Assembly: GCF_036026595.1 (NCBI RefSeq)
Contig: NZ_JARZFX010000001.1
Location: 310,001-374,000, forward strand
DNA: 64,000 bases
Reading direction: 5' to 3'
Origin: Virgibacillus_P tibetensis
GTDB lineage: Bacteria > Bacillota > Bacilli > Bacillales > Amphibacillaceae
Shown: positions 27,548 through 35,812 of the stretch, in pieces
How the letters are laid out: each line of letters starts with the position of its first letter
Position numbering within the stretch: position 1 is the stretch's first letter
Translations under genes and position numbers: made by a program
The notes under the pieces: model-generated
The model's database searches: none
The model's input: the letters and a program-made list of their open reading frames with translations, nothing else
Told to the model about the DNA's origin: nothing

Positions 27548-27596
27548 CTGTAATAATGTGGTAGAGCCACAGGCTAAATCGGGAGAGGTGCAAAAA

Positions 27597-28490
27597 TTGG
27601 TTAAAATAGGATCACATGTATCAATGAGTGGGAAGAAAATGCTCTTAGGGTCAAGTGAGGAAGCAGCATCTTATGGGGCAAATACGTTTATGATCTATAC
27701 TGGCGCTCCGCAAAATACTAGAAGAAAGCCTATTGAAGAACTAAATATAGAGGCAGGAAAAGAGAACATGGCAATGAACGGGATTACAGATATTGTCGTT
27801 CATGCACCTTATATAATCAATATAGGCAATTCATTAAAGCCTGAGACATTTGAATTAGGCGTCTCTTTTTTACGAAGTGAAATAGCTCGTACTGCCGCTC
27901 TGGGTTCCAGACAAATTGTTCTGCATCCAGGTGCACATGTTGGAGCAGGGGTTAAAGAGGGAATTAAAAAGATAATTGAAGGATTGAATGAAGTATTGGA
28001 AAAAGATGTTGATGTGCAGATTGCACTTGAAACGATGGCGGGCAAGGGAACAGAAATTGGCAGATCCTTTGATGAGATAGCAAGTATCTTTGATGGAGTT
28101 ACACATAATGAAAAGTTATCTGTTTGTTTGGATACATGTCACATTCACGATGCAGGATACGATATCGTGAATGACTTTGATGACGTATTAAACCAGTTTG
28201 ATAAGATTGTTGGGGTTGAGCGGCTAAAGGTGATTCATGTTAATGACAGTAAAAATGAAATCGGAGCTCATAAGGACCGTCATGAGAATATTGGATTCGG
28301 CCATATTGGTTTTAATGCATTGCAGAAAGTGGTTTATCATCCCCAGTTAGAAAGCTTACCGAAAATATTAGAAACACCTTATGTTGGAGAAGATAAAAAA
28401 AATAAAAAGCCCCCGTATAAGTTTGAAATTGAAATGTTGAAAAACGGTACTTTTATTCATGAATTAAAAGAAAAAATAGTCAATGTTTAA
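27597..28490 (+). CDS. nfo: endonuclease IV (AP endonuclease)
   Basis: A 297-residue, TIM-barrel, trinuclear zinc AP endonuclease with KIGSHVSMSG, IVVHAPYIINI, VLHPGAHVGAG, ALETMAGKGTEIG, CLDTCHIHDAGYD and KDRHENIGFG, which supply the metal ligands. It incises abasic sites and acts in spore DNA repair. The TTG at 27597 after GGGAGAGGTG gives the family length; the upstream start at 27558 adds an unsupported extension. Confidence 0.95.
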   Translation: MVKIGSHVSMSGKKMLLGSSEEAASYGANTFMIYTGAPQNTRRKPIEELNIEAGKENMAMNGITDIVVHAPYIINIGNSLKPETFELGVSFLRSEIARTAALGSRQIVLHPGAHVGAGVKEGIKKIIEGLNEVLEKDVDVQIALETMAGKGTEIGRSFDEIASIFDGVTHNEKLSVCLDTCHIHDAGYDIVNDFDDVLNQFDKIVGVERLKVIHVNDSKNEIGAHKDRHENIGFGHIGFNALQKVVYHPQLESLPKILETPYVGEDKKNKKPPYKFEIEMLKNGTFIHELKEKIVNV

Positions 28491-28528
28491 CAAAGGATAA
28501 CACTTGGAAACAGGTGTTATCCTTTGTT
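28489..28528 (+). terminator. hairpin between convergent nfo and yqfT
   Basis: AACAAAGGATAACAC pairs with GTGTTATCCTTTGTT around a 10-base loop. It lacks a long T-run on either side, so efficiency is uncertain. Confidence 0.6.
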
Positions 28529-28568
28529 ATAAACTTGACTATTTGGTGACAAATCATTTTTTACTCTT

Positions 28569-28853
28569 TTAATTAAATAAATGATCCAAACCATATGATT
28601 TAATTAATTTGTCAAATAACTTCTGTGCTTTTTTTGCAGTTTCAACATCTGTTATCTTCGCTAGCTCCTTCAACATTATTTTTCGCCCACCCGTATTGAA
28701 AGGATCAACACGGTTGTTTTTTAAATAAGTGGTTATTTGCTGTGCTTCTTCCTGTGTTAATTTAAAGCCATATTGTTTCCCATAGTGCAGAAGTTCCCCA
28801 GGTGTTAGCTGTTTTAACTTTTTAGTAATTAAATCCTTTATGAATGTAGACAT
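28569..28853 (-). CDS. yqfT: DUF2624 family protein YqfT
   Basis: A 94-residue helical protein with KKLKQLTPGELLHYGKQYGF and NPFNTGGRKIML-like segments (here VDPFNTGGRK), typical of DUF2624. The ATG at 28853 follows AGGGAG by 7 bases. It is convergent with nfo, the same neighbour as in B. subtilis. The function is unknown. Confidence 0.85.
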   Translation of the reverse strand: MSTFIKDLITKKLKQLTPGELLHYGKQYGFKLTQEEAQQITTYLKNNRVDPFNTGGRKIMLKELAKITDVETAKKAQKLFDKLIKSYGLDHLFN

Positions 28854-29019
28854 AATCAAACTCCCTATAAATAATACTGATTTACTATATGCAGCTGTAT
28901 AATTAATATCAACTTGTATTTCTTATTTATCAGGTACTACCAAAAATTAACATTATTATAAAGTTGATAACTCCATAAACTAACTCTGCACCTCAATTTA
29001 AGAAAGGGAGGTCTAGTTT

Positions 29020-29412
29020 ATGGATGAATTTCAAAATTATAAAGACAACGGAGTGGAAACCCCGCCAAACCATGGGGAACACAGGAAGAATCAAGATTTT
29101 GTAGGCATAGAACCCGATAGTTCCAGAAATGAAGAATATGCAGCTGAATTAACTGCTGATGATTATGATGCAGAACTTACTGAAAATGACACGAACGCCA
29201 ATACAGATACAGATGTAAACAGTACCTTTGGCTGGATTGGGATTGCTTTATCTGTCATATCATTTTTCATGATGCCAATTATTTTGGGTGGAGCAGGTAT
29301 TATTCTCGGTTTCGTTTCTAGAAGACGCGGAGCAGATACTCTGGGAAATATTGCAATTGCAGCAGGTGCAATTTCCATATTAATTACACTCTTTGTTCTT
29401 CCATTCGTTTAA
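29020..29412 (+). CDS. YqfX-like small membrane protein
   Basis: A 130-residue product. An acidic N-terminal half (about 1-66, rich in Asp, Glu, Asn and Thr) is followed by two transmembrane helices with GWIGIALSVISFFMMPIILGG and the RRRGADTLGNIAIAAGAISI linker typical of the DUF4190/YqfX type. The RBS AAGGGAGG lies upstream. It resembles B. subtilis yqfX in position and topology. The function is unknown. Confidence 0.75.
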   Translation: MDEFQNYKDNGVETPPNHGEHRKNQDFVGIEPDSSRNEEYAAELTADDYDAELTENDTNANTDTDVNSTFGWIGIALSVISFFMMPIILGGAGIILGFVSRRRGADTLGNIAIAAGAISILITLFVLPFV

Positions 29413-29417
29413 AAGTT

Positions 29418-29446
29418 GGGGCTGTTAATTCAGCCCCTTTTTTTAT
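29418..29446 (+). terminator. terminator after the yqfX-like gene
   Basis: GGGGCTG / CAGCCCC with a TTAATT loop and seven T. Confidence 0.9.
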
Positions 29447-29775
29447 TTATTTGTATCTGTATATAGTGGAAAATAATAGTAATGGTGAGCTTGAAGGTTG
29501 TATGGATCGCTATTAGGGTTAATCATTTTAAAATCGGAAATCAGTTGGGATATATCCAGGGAATCCAATGTGTCTTCGTTTAATTCTTCGACTATGGAAA
29601 GCACAGTGTCTCCCGGTTGTACTTTAATATGAATAACGTTAAACTTTATTATAGCAGTTGGAGTAGAAGAATTCATGGCAGGAGGTAAACTAGTACCCTG
29701 TCTTAAATCTTTATAAACGCTGATAAGTAGTAATAAAATTAAAGCGTAGATAAAACATCTTTTTATGAAATACAT
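29443..29775 (-). CDS. LysM-domain membrane-anchored protein (YqfZ-like)
   Basis: A 110-residue product. An N-terminal transmembrane anchor (about 5-20) precedes a C-terminal LysM-like domain (about 48-105: HIKVQPGDTVLSIVEELN to MINPNSDPYNLQAHHYYYFPLY). LysM binds peptidoglycan-type glycans, so it probably faces the wall. AAGGAGA precedes the ATG. It is convergent with the yqfX-like gene and corresponds in position to B. subtilis yqfZ. Confidence 0.75.
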   Translation of the reverse strand: MYFIKRCFIYALILLLLISVYKDLRQGTSLPPAMNSSTPTAIIKFNVIHIKVQPGDTVLSIVEELNEDTLDSLDISQLISDFKMINPNSDPYNLQAHHYYYFPLYTDTNK

Positions 29776-29844
29776 ATTTATTCTCCTTTATAATGAAACA
29801 ATATATAATGAAAATACGTAAGTAATGGGGAAGGAGGTAGCGAT

Positions 29845-30477
29845 TTGGATATTTTTTCATTAGAATGGATAGGCTTCGTAATAACGGGATTAGGTACATT
29901 GTTTTTAATTGGAGAAGTACTTGTTAATATGCGTGGATTTTTCGCTTTATTGGGGATAGGATTTATAACGGTATATTTTTCTGTCTATTTAGAAACAGGC
30001 TCCTTTATGATTATGCTTATTATTTATTTTGTTGGATTATTACTCATTATTATTGATGGGAAGCTTTTAAATGATGGCACTCTGGCCACACTTGGTGTAG
30101 CTAGTATGTTAGCTGCTGTTGCTCTGCCAGCTCCCAGTTTATTCGCAGGTATGTATGCGGTAGTTGGTGTATTGTTAGGAGGTGGAGCTTCTTTTTTCTT
30201 CTTAAAAGTTTTTAAAAGAAGAGAAATGTGGACTAAAATTACACTTAAGGATCAATTGACTTCAGAAGCTGGTTACAACTCAATGAACAAAACGTATGGG
30301 AAATTAGTTAATAAAGAAGGTGTAACACGAAGCGATCTGAGACCTGTTGGTACGATCCGTGTAGATAATACTGATTATAGTGCTATTTCTAATGGACAGT
30401 GGATTGCTAAAGATAGTCGTGTAAAGATAGTGCAGGTGGATGGTACAAAGATATTGGTGGAAAAAATTATAGAATAA
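29845..30477 (+). CDS. short-form NfeD family membrane protein
   Basis: A 210-residue NfeD-like protein without a protease domain. Four or so transmembrane helices (about 8-130) are followed by a soluble C-terminal OB-fold NfeD domain with GKLVNKEGVTRSDLRPVGTI, then a TKILVEKI end. It starts at TTG, 7 bases after AAGGAGG. It is the second NfeD protein in the window, but no flotillin is adjacent. It may assist membrane organisation with FloA or another partner; this is inference. Confidence 0.85.
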   Translation: MDIFSLEWIGFVITGLGTLFLIGEVLVNMRGFFALLGIGFITVYFSVYLETGSFMIMLIIYFVGLLLIIIDGKLLNDGTLATLGVASMLAAVALPAPSLFAGMYAVVGVLLGGGASFFFLKVFKRREMWTKITLKDQLTSEAGYNSMNKTYGKLVNKEGVTRSDLRPVGTIRVDNTDYSAISNGQWIAKDSRVKIVQVDGTKILVEKIIE

Positions 30478-30482
30478 ACCAT

Positions 30483-30533
30483 AAAAGGTAATTCTTGATC
30501 GTTTAATCAAACTGTCAAGGGTTATCTTTTTGT
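30483..30533 (+). terminator. imperfect terminator after nfeD-like gene
   Basis: AAAGGTAATTCTTGA pairs imperfectly with TCAAGGGTTATCTTTT. Bases 30540-30700 after it are unremarkable. Confidence 0.55.
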
Positions 30534-30718
30534 CTTTTAACATGACATATTTAGATTAAATTAGCTCCAGGTTGGGTAGTTACTAAGAAAGAGTAATTCC
30601 GGGGATTGTAAATTTAGTGTAAATTATTCTGCTAGGGACTTTACAAACGATTAATAATCATTTAATAATGGTAGAGGTATACGACAAGATTCAACATGAC
30701 TGAAGGGATGGAAAAATT

Positions 30719-32344
30719 TTGGGTATTGATATACAAGCACTTCTTTTTGAATTTATTGGCGGCCTCGGTATTTTTCTTCTCGGAATCAAGTATATGGGGG
30801 ATGGACTGCAAAAAACCGCAGGAGATCGTCTAAGAGGCATTCTGGATAAATTTACGAGTAATCCGTTTTTAGGTGTATTAGCAGGGATTATAGTCACCAT
30901 CCTCCTTCAGACCAGTACAGGGACTACGGTATTAACTATCGGTTTAGTAAACGCTGGTTTTATGACACTTAGACAAGCAATCGGTGTTATCATGGGAGCT
31001 AATATTGGAACAACAGTTACCGCATTTATTATTGGAATAGATATAGGAGCTTATGCATTGCCTATTCTTGCGATTGGTTGCTTCCTATTATTTTTCTTTA
31101 AAAATGCTAAAGTAAATAATATTGGACAATCTATATTTGGCTTTGGTGCGCTATTCTTTGGTTTAGAGTTAATGGGTGGCGGTTTGAAGCCATTAAGTGG
31201 ATTAGATGCATTTCAGGATCTAACACTTCAGATGAGCTCGAATCCAGTGCTAGGTGTAGTTATTGGTACAGTTCTTACCGTAATCGTACAAAGCTCCAGT
31301 GCTACGATCGGTATATTGCAAACCCTGTTTGGCGAAGGCTCATTGACTTTACAAGCAGCCCTGCCTGTATTATTTGGTGATAATATCGGCACAACTATAA
31401 CAGCAATTCTGGCATCACTTGGTGCAAGCGTAGCTGCTAAAAGAGCTGCTATGACACATGTGGTGTTTAATATTGTGGGTACCGTGGTTGTTTTAATACT
31501 ACTTGTACCTTTCACCCAGTATGTCTATTTTTTACAGGCTCAACTTAATTTAAATCCCGAAATGACCATTGCATTTGGTCATGGTAGCTTTAACATCGTT
31601 AATACAATTATTCAATTTCCATTTATTGGAGCGCTTGCCTGGTTAGTAACAAGAATTATTCCGGGTGAAGATGTAATTGTTGAATATAAACCAAAGCACT
31701 TAGACCCGATTTTCATCCAACAGTCATCAACTTTAGCGTTGGATCAAGCGAAAGCAGAAGTCATTCGTATGGGTGAATATGCATATAAGGGTTTAGAAGA
31801 AACAAACCTTTATTTAACTACACATCATCAAAAACATTCTGAAATGGCTATGCAGGTCGAAGGTGCCTTGAACAACCTTGATCGCAAAATTACCGATTAT
31901 CTTATAGATATATCTGCTGGGTCATTATCCGAGCACGAAAGCGCTAAACACACAGCTTTGATGGACTCCGTACGTGATATTGAAAGAATTGGTGACCATT
32001 TTGAAAATATTATTGAACTAATTGATTATAAAATATCAAATAAGGTAAATTTAACGGAGCAAGCGCAAGAAGATCTTAATGATATGTTTGATCTAACTAT
32101 CTTAACTGTCAAACAAGCTATAAAAGCACTTGATCTTATGGATAGAGAAGAGTCGCTTGCAGTAGTTCAAAAAGAAGATCAAATTGATAAAATGGAAAGG
32201 AACTTCCGTAAGAAACATATTATCCGCATGAATGAAGGCCAGTGCAGTGGGTCTGCTGGTATCGTGTTTGTAGATATTATAAGTAATTTAGAACGAATAG
32301 GAGATCATGCTGTAAATATAGCAGAAGAAGTTTTAGGTAAATAG
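30719..32344 (+). CDS. Na/Pi cotransporter family protein with PhoU domain
   Basis: A 541-residue type II sodium-phosphate symporter. It has two inverted PNaS repeats with QTSTGTT near residue 62 and QSSSATIG near residue 190, GANIGTT and GDNIGTT pairs, and about nine transmembrane helices. A cytoplasmic PhoU-like helical domain follows (about 350-541, with two ERIGDH motifs). It imports phosphate. It starts at TTG after GAAGGGATGG. The B. subtilis pst operon that lies nearby there is absent in this window. Confidence 0.9.
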   Translation: MGIDIQALLFEFIGGLGIFLLGIKYMGDGLQKTAGDRLRGILDKFTSNPFLGVLAGIIVTILLQTSTGTTVLTIGLVNAGFMTLRQAIGVIMGANIGTTVTAFIIGIDIGAYALPILAIGCFLLFFFKNAKVNNIGQSIFGFGALFFGLELMGGGLKPLSGLDAFQDLTLQMSSNPVLGVVIGTVLTVIVQSSSATIGILQTLFGEGSLTLQAALPVLFGDNIGTTITAILASLGASVAAKRAAMTHVVFNIVGTVVVLILLVPFTQYVYFLQAQLNLNPEMTIAFGHGSFNIVNTIIQFPFIGALAWLVTRIIPGEDVIVEYKPKHLDPIFIQQSSTLALDQAKAEVIRMGEYAYKGLEETNLYLTTHHQKHSEMAMQVEGALNNLDRKITDYLIDISAGSLSEHESAKHTALMDSVRDIERIGDHFENIIELIDYKISNKVNLTEQAQEDLNDMFDLTILTVKQAIKALDLMDREESLAVVQKEDQIDKMERNFRKKHIIRMNEGQCSGSAGIVFVDIISNLERIGDHAVNIAEEVLGK

Positions 32345-32347
32345 GTA

Positions 32348-32382
32348 ATAAAAAGAAGAAGGGGGGCTCCTTTCTTCTTTTT
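32348..32382 (+). terminator. terminator after Na/Pi transporter
   Basis: AAAAAGAAGAAGG pairs with CCTTTCTTCTTTTT (one mismatch), followed by AATTT. The next 325 bases to the tRNA promoter are AT-rich and hold nothing recognisable. Confidence 0.8.
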
Positions 32383-32707
32383 AATTTAGGAATATTTAAA
32401 TGGATAGGACAGAACAATACTATTTTACTAACGGCAGGCTAATATACCAAAGGAATTATCGGCTGGTTAATTACTTTGGCAGATATTAAAAGTGTCTAAC
32501 ACCAAAAATCCTTGACTGGAAACATATAATTACTGTCATTTTGTGTCGGATAGTTTACATTCTCTTTTTATTAGACAATTTACGGAAATATTAAACTTTA
32601 ATTTTTTGTAATATTTCTGTTGAAATCTATGAGTGGAGGTGCTATAGTATATATTGTTGTTTTAACAACTTATTTACATATTAGTGAAGTATTAATTAAA
32701 AAAGATA

Positions 32708-32736
32708 TTGACATATCTTGTTGAACATGGTAAATT
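32708..32736 (+). promoter_or_regulatory. SigA promoter of the tRNA cluster
   Basis: Consensus TTGACA at 32708-32713 and TAAATT at 32731-32736 with a 17-base spacer, about 60 bases before tRNA-Asn. Confidence 0.65.
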
Positions 32737-32797
32737 ATATTGCGTTGCTGTTAATTTAGAAGTCATGAAATACTTATCAAATATTAAGTTCTATTAT

Positions 32798-32872
32798 TCC
32801 ACAGTAGCTCAGTGGTAGAGCTATCGGCTGTTAACCGATCGGTCGTAGGTTCGAGTCCTACCTGTGGAGCCA
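32798..32872 (+). tRNA. trnN: tRNA-Asn (GTT)
   Basis: The cloverleaf is complete with acceptor TCCACAG / CTGTGGA, anticodon GTT at 32830-32832, TTCGAGT T-loop, G discriminator and encoded CCA. First of six clustered tRNAs. Confidence 0.96.
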
Positions 32873-32876
32873 AAAT

Positions 32877-32953
32877 GGCGGTGTAGCTCAGCTGGCTAGA
32901 GCGTACGGTTCATACCCGTGAGGTCGGGGGTTCGATCCCCTCCGCCGCTACCA
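32877..32953 (+). tRNA. trnM: elongator tRNA-Met (CAT)
   Basis: Acceptor GGCGGTG pairs with CGCCGCT; anticodon CAT at 32911-32913; TTCGATC T-loop; encoded CCA. The first acceptor pair is G-T, the rest are paired, and the D-arm differs from the initiator form. It closely resembles the B. subtilis elongator Met tRNA. Confidence 0.92.
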
Positions 32954-32968
32954 ATAAAATAAAACCAC

Positions 32969-33045
32969 GGCGATCGTGGTGAAGTGGTTAACACACCGGA
33001 TTGTGGTTCCGGCATGCGTGGGTTCGAAACCCATCGATCGCCCCA
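32969..33045 (+). tRNA. trnH: tRNA-His (GTG)
   Basis: Includes the extra G(-1) at 32969 opposite discriminator C, the identity mark of tRNA-His. Anticodon GTG at 33003-33005; CCA encoded. Confidence 0.95.
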
Positions 33046-33060
33046 TTAAATTTAATAGAA

Positions 33061-33137
33061 GGACCCTTAGCTCAGTTGGTTAGAGCTATCGGCTCATAAC
33101 CGATCGGTCGCAGGTTCGAGTCCTGCAGGGTCCACCA
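33061..33137 (+). tRNA. trnI2: tRNA-Ile2 (CAT, expected lysidine-modified)
   Basis: The anticodon reads CAT (33095-33097), but the body (GGACCCTTAGCTCAGTTGG start) is that of the minor isoleucine tRNA whose C34 is converted to lysidine by TilS to read AUA. Automated tools often call it Met. CCA is encoded. Confidence 0.8.
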
Positions 33138-33148
33138 TTTAAAAACTC

Positions 33149-33241
33149 GGAGGAATACCCAAGTTTGGCTGAAGGGATCGGTCTTGAAAACCGACAGGGG
33201 TGTCAAAGCCCGCGGGGGTTCGAATCCCTCTTCCTCCTCCA
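33149..33241 (+). tRNA. trnS: tRNA-Ser (TGA)
   Basis: Class II tRNA with a long variable arm; acceptor GGAGGAA / TTCCTCC, anticodon TGA at 33185-33187, CCA encoded. The discriminator is T rather than the usual G of serine tRNAs. The 133 bases to the next tRNA hold nothing recognisable. Confidence 0.94.
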
Positions 33242-33374
33242 TACATATTCAATGAAACGAATGAGAGCTATACATCCATTACAACGTATAAATGCGATGA
33301 ATTACAGGCTTACTAGAGAGTGAAATCTCATCAATTGATTTTAACAGTGTGTCCAAACAGCATTCTGGTTATAT

Positions 33375-33450
33375 GGCTCGGTAGCTCAGTCGGTAGAGCA
33401 AGGGACTGAAAATCCCTGTGTCGGCGGTTCGATTCCGTCCCGAGCCACCA
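33375..33450 (+). tRNA. trnF: tRNA-Phe (GAA)
   Basis: Acceptor GGCTCGG / CCGAGCC, anticodon GAA at 33408-33410, A discriminator and CCA encoded; last tRNA before the terminator at 33458. Confidence 0.96.
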
Positions 33451-33457
33451 TTTCATG

Positions 33458-33482
33458 ACAAGCATTTTGCTTGTTTTTTTAT
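33458..33482 (+). terminator. terminator of the tRNA cluster
   Basis: ACAAGCA / TGCTTGT with a TTT loop and a T-run. Confidence 0.88.
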
Positions 33483-33635
33483 TTTTAAATTTAAAGACAT
33501 TTAACCTTTAAGAAGTATGTTAAATAACATATGCATATAATTTGCAAGTACTAGTGAGCTCTGATAATCTTGATTAAAAGGAAGAATATTCAATCCTTTT
33601 TAGTACTACTATTTATCAGAGGAGGAAGATTAATT

Positions 33636-34247
33636 ATGGCAAAGTTTGAATTACCAGAACTACCTTACGCGTACGATGCTTTAGAACCTACAATTGATAA
33701 AGAAACAATGAACATTCATCATACGAAACATCATAATACGTACGTAACAAAGTTAAATGATGCACTAGAAGGACATCCAGACCTTCAATCTAAATCAATT
33801 GAAGAATTAGTAAGCAACCTGGATGCTGTACCTGAAGCAGTACGCACTGCAGTGCGTAATAATGGTGGCGGACATGCTAATCATAGTCTTTTCTGGAAGT
33901 TGTTGTCACCTAACGGTGGGGGAGAGCCATCTGGAGAAATAGCTGATAAAATAAATAATAAGTTTGGAAGCTTTGATAAGTTTAAAGAAGAATTTGAAAA
34001 GGCAGCCGCTACTCGTTTTGGTTCCGGTTGGGCTTGGTTAGTTTCTAATAAAGGTGAGTTGGAAATTACAAGTACACCTAATCAGGACTCTCCATTAACG
34101 GAAGGTAAGACACCTCTATTAGGCCTTGATGTATGGGAACATGCATATTACCTAAAATATCAAAACAAGCGTCCTGAGTACGCTGCAGCCTTTTGGAATG
34201 TAGTGAATTGGGATGAAGTAACCAGAAATTATAACGAAGCAAAATAA
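33636..34247 (+). CDS. sodA: superoxide dismutase (Mn type)
   Basis: A 203-residue Fe/Mn-SOD. Metal ligands are H28 (in MNIHHTKHHNTY), H83 (NHSLFW) and the D and H of DVWEHAYY. NNGGGHANHS and the Gln in TPNQDSPL favour the manganese form. It converts superoxide to oxygen and peroxide in the cytosol. The start at 33636 follows GAGGAGGAAG; the longer in-frame extension from 33570 has no family support. Confidence 0.96.
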   Translation: MAKFELPELPYAYDALEPTIDKETMNIHHTKHHNTYVTKLNDALEGHPDLQSKSIEELVSNLDAVPEAVRTAVRNNGGGHANHSLFWKLLSPNGGGEPSGEIADKINNKFGSFDKFKEEFEKAAATRFGSGWAWLVSNKGELEITSTPNQDSPLTEGKTPLLGLDVWEHAYYLKYQNKRPEYAAAFWNVVNWDEVTRNYNEAK

Positions 34248-34264
34248 ATGAATACAAAGATCCG

Positions 34265-34297
34265 AAAAACACGTGAGAAATTTCACGTGTTTTTTGC
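34265..34297 (+). terminator. terminator after sodA
   Basis: AAAACACGTGA / TTCACGTGTTTT hairpin followed by further T. Confidence 0.92.
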
Positions 34298-34469
34298 TTT
34301 TTTTAACATTGTCTTCAAAAAGGTTGGGACTGTACACCCTATACCAGAGAAACGTATTTCTGTAGCGGAATTATGACGCAGGAGCCTTTTATAATAATTA
34401 AATTCTCTTTCAAGTATAACTCATACTCAATTGATCAAACTATTAAGGAGATAAAAAGGAGTATGGGAT

Positions 34470-35741
34470 ATGCTTAAAAGTCTTCACTTTTTTCAAGAAA
34501 AACTGAATATAAATAGAGACTTACTATTTTTATTAGTAATAGGCGGTCTCTACTCATTAGGAATATTTCTTTCAAATACATTTGTTAACATTTATTTATG
34601 GAGGCAATCTGGAGACTACATAACAATTGCGATGTACAATTTAGCAATATATTTATTTCAACCTGCAACCTTTATTGTAGCAGGGAAACTTGCTAAGAAG
34701 GTAGACAGAGTGATTGTGCTGCGGCTGGGAGTCATATTTTTGTCTTTGTTTTTTTTGAGTGTACTTATTATAGGGGAGAAGGCGGCTACCTATAACTTTA
34801 TTCTTGGAAGTTTGTTAGGGATAGGCTATGGTTTTTATTGGTTAGCTTTTAATGTATTGACATTTGAGATTACAGAACCTGAAACAAGAGATTTCTTTAA
34901 TGGGTTTTTAGGTGTACTTCAATCTTTCGGTGGTATGATCGGACCGATAGTAGCAGGCACAGTAATAGCTAAAATGGATGCCTTCATAGGGTATACAACT
35001 ATATTTACTATTTCGTTTATTTTATTTATATGTGCAGTAGCATGTAGCTTTTTATTAAAGCGTCGTCAGGCTGAAGGTAGTTTTCACTTTAAGCGGATTC
35101 TAAATGAAAGACTTCATAATAAAAATTGGAATAGAATACTATATGCTCATATATTTCAAGGTTTACGGGAGGGGATTTTCCTCTTTGTTATTGCAATATG
35201 GGTATTTCTCATAACCAAAAGCGAATTTGCTTTAGGTATGTTTAATTTATTTTTATCCGGTCTTTCATTTGTTTTTTATTTTATCGTTACTAAATTTATC
35301 AAACCATATTTGAGGAAAAAAGCCATTTTTACCGGGGCATTAATCCTAAGTTTATCAATATTTATAATTGTATTTAATATAAGTTATTTTCAACTTATTA
35401 TTTATGCCATCGTTATAGGAATCGCTTATCCAATAATAAACGTACCATACGCTTCTATGACCTATGATGTTATTGGTAAAGCCTGGAAGGCTAAAGATCT
35501 GCGGGTAGAGTATATCGTGGTTCGGGAACTATTTGTTAACTTAGGCAGGGTTACTTCTATTATTATATTTTTGATAGCCGTATCATTATTTACGGCCGAG
35601 ACAGTTATTCCAATTCTCCTTGTGGTTTTTGGAACAGGTCACTTGTTTGTTTACTTATTCATTAGAAATATTCATTTAGGCAGCCCTCCAAAAAAAGAAG
35701 TACTGATTAAAGAACAATTAACAGATGAAAAAAATCGATAA
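34470..35741 (+). CDS. yqgE: MFS-type transporter YqgE
   Basis: A 423-residue, 12-helix MFS protein. It begins with a short cytoplasmic part (LHFFQEKLNINRDLLFLLVIGGLYS), continues with GFYWLAFNVLTFEITEPETRDFFNG, and has the C-terminal half after a basic central loop. It lies between sodA and pbpA as yqgE does in B. subtilis. The substrate is unknown. The RBS is AAAAGGAG. Bases 34298-34469 upstream hold no recognisable element. Confidence 0.88.
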   Translation: MLKSLHFFQEKLNINRDLLFLLVIGGLYSLGIFLSNTFVNIYLWRQSGDYITIAMYNLAIYLFQPATFIVAGKLAKKVDRVIVLRLGVIFLSLFFLSVLIIGEKAATYNFILGSLLGIGYGFYWLAFNVLTFEITEPETRDFFNGFLGVLQSFGGMIGPIVAGTVIAKMDAFIGYTTIFTISFILFICAVACSFLLKRRQAEGSFHFKRILNERLHNKNWNRILYAHIFQGLREGIFLFVIAIWVFLITKSEFALGMFNLFLSGLSFVFYFIVTKFIKPYLRKKAIFTGALILSLSIFIIVFNISYFQLIIYAIVIGIAYPIINVPYASMTYDVIGKAWKAKDLRVEYIVVRELFVNLGRVTSIIIFLIAVSLFTAETVIPILLVVFGTGHLFVYLFIRNIHLGSPPKKEVLIKEQLTDEKNR

Positions 35742-35766
35742 TGTTCATTAAATATCCTAAAAAAAG

Positions 35767-35775
35767 TGGTATAAT
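35767..35775 (+). promoter_or_regulatory. extended -10 promoter of pbpA
   Basis: TGG followed by consensus TATAAT at 35770-35775, about 38 bases before the pbpA start; no good -35 is present, consistent with an extended -10 type. Confidence 0.5.
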
Positions 35776-35812
35776 AAATGGGAAGTAATACGACTATCAT
35801 GGGGGAAAAAAG

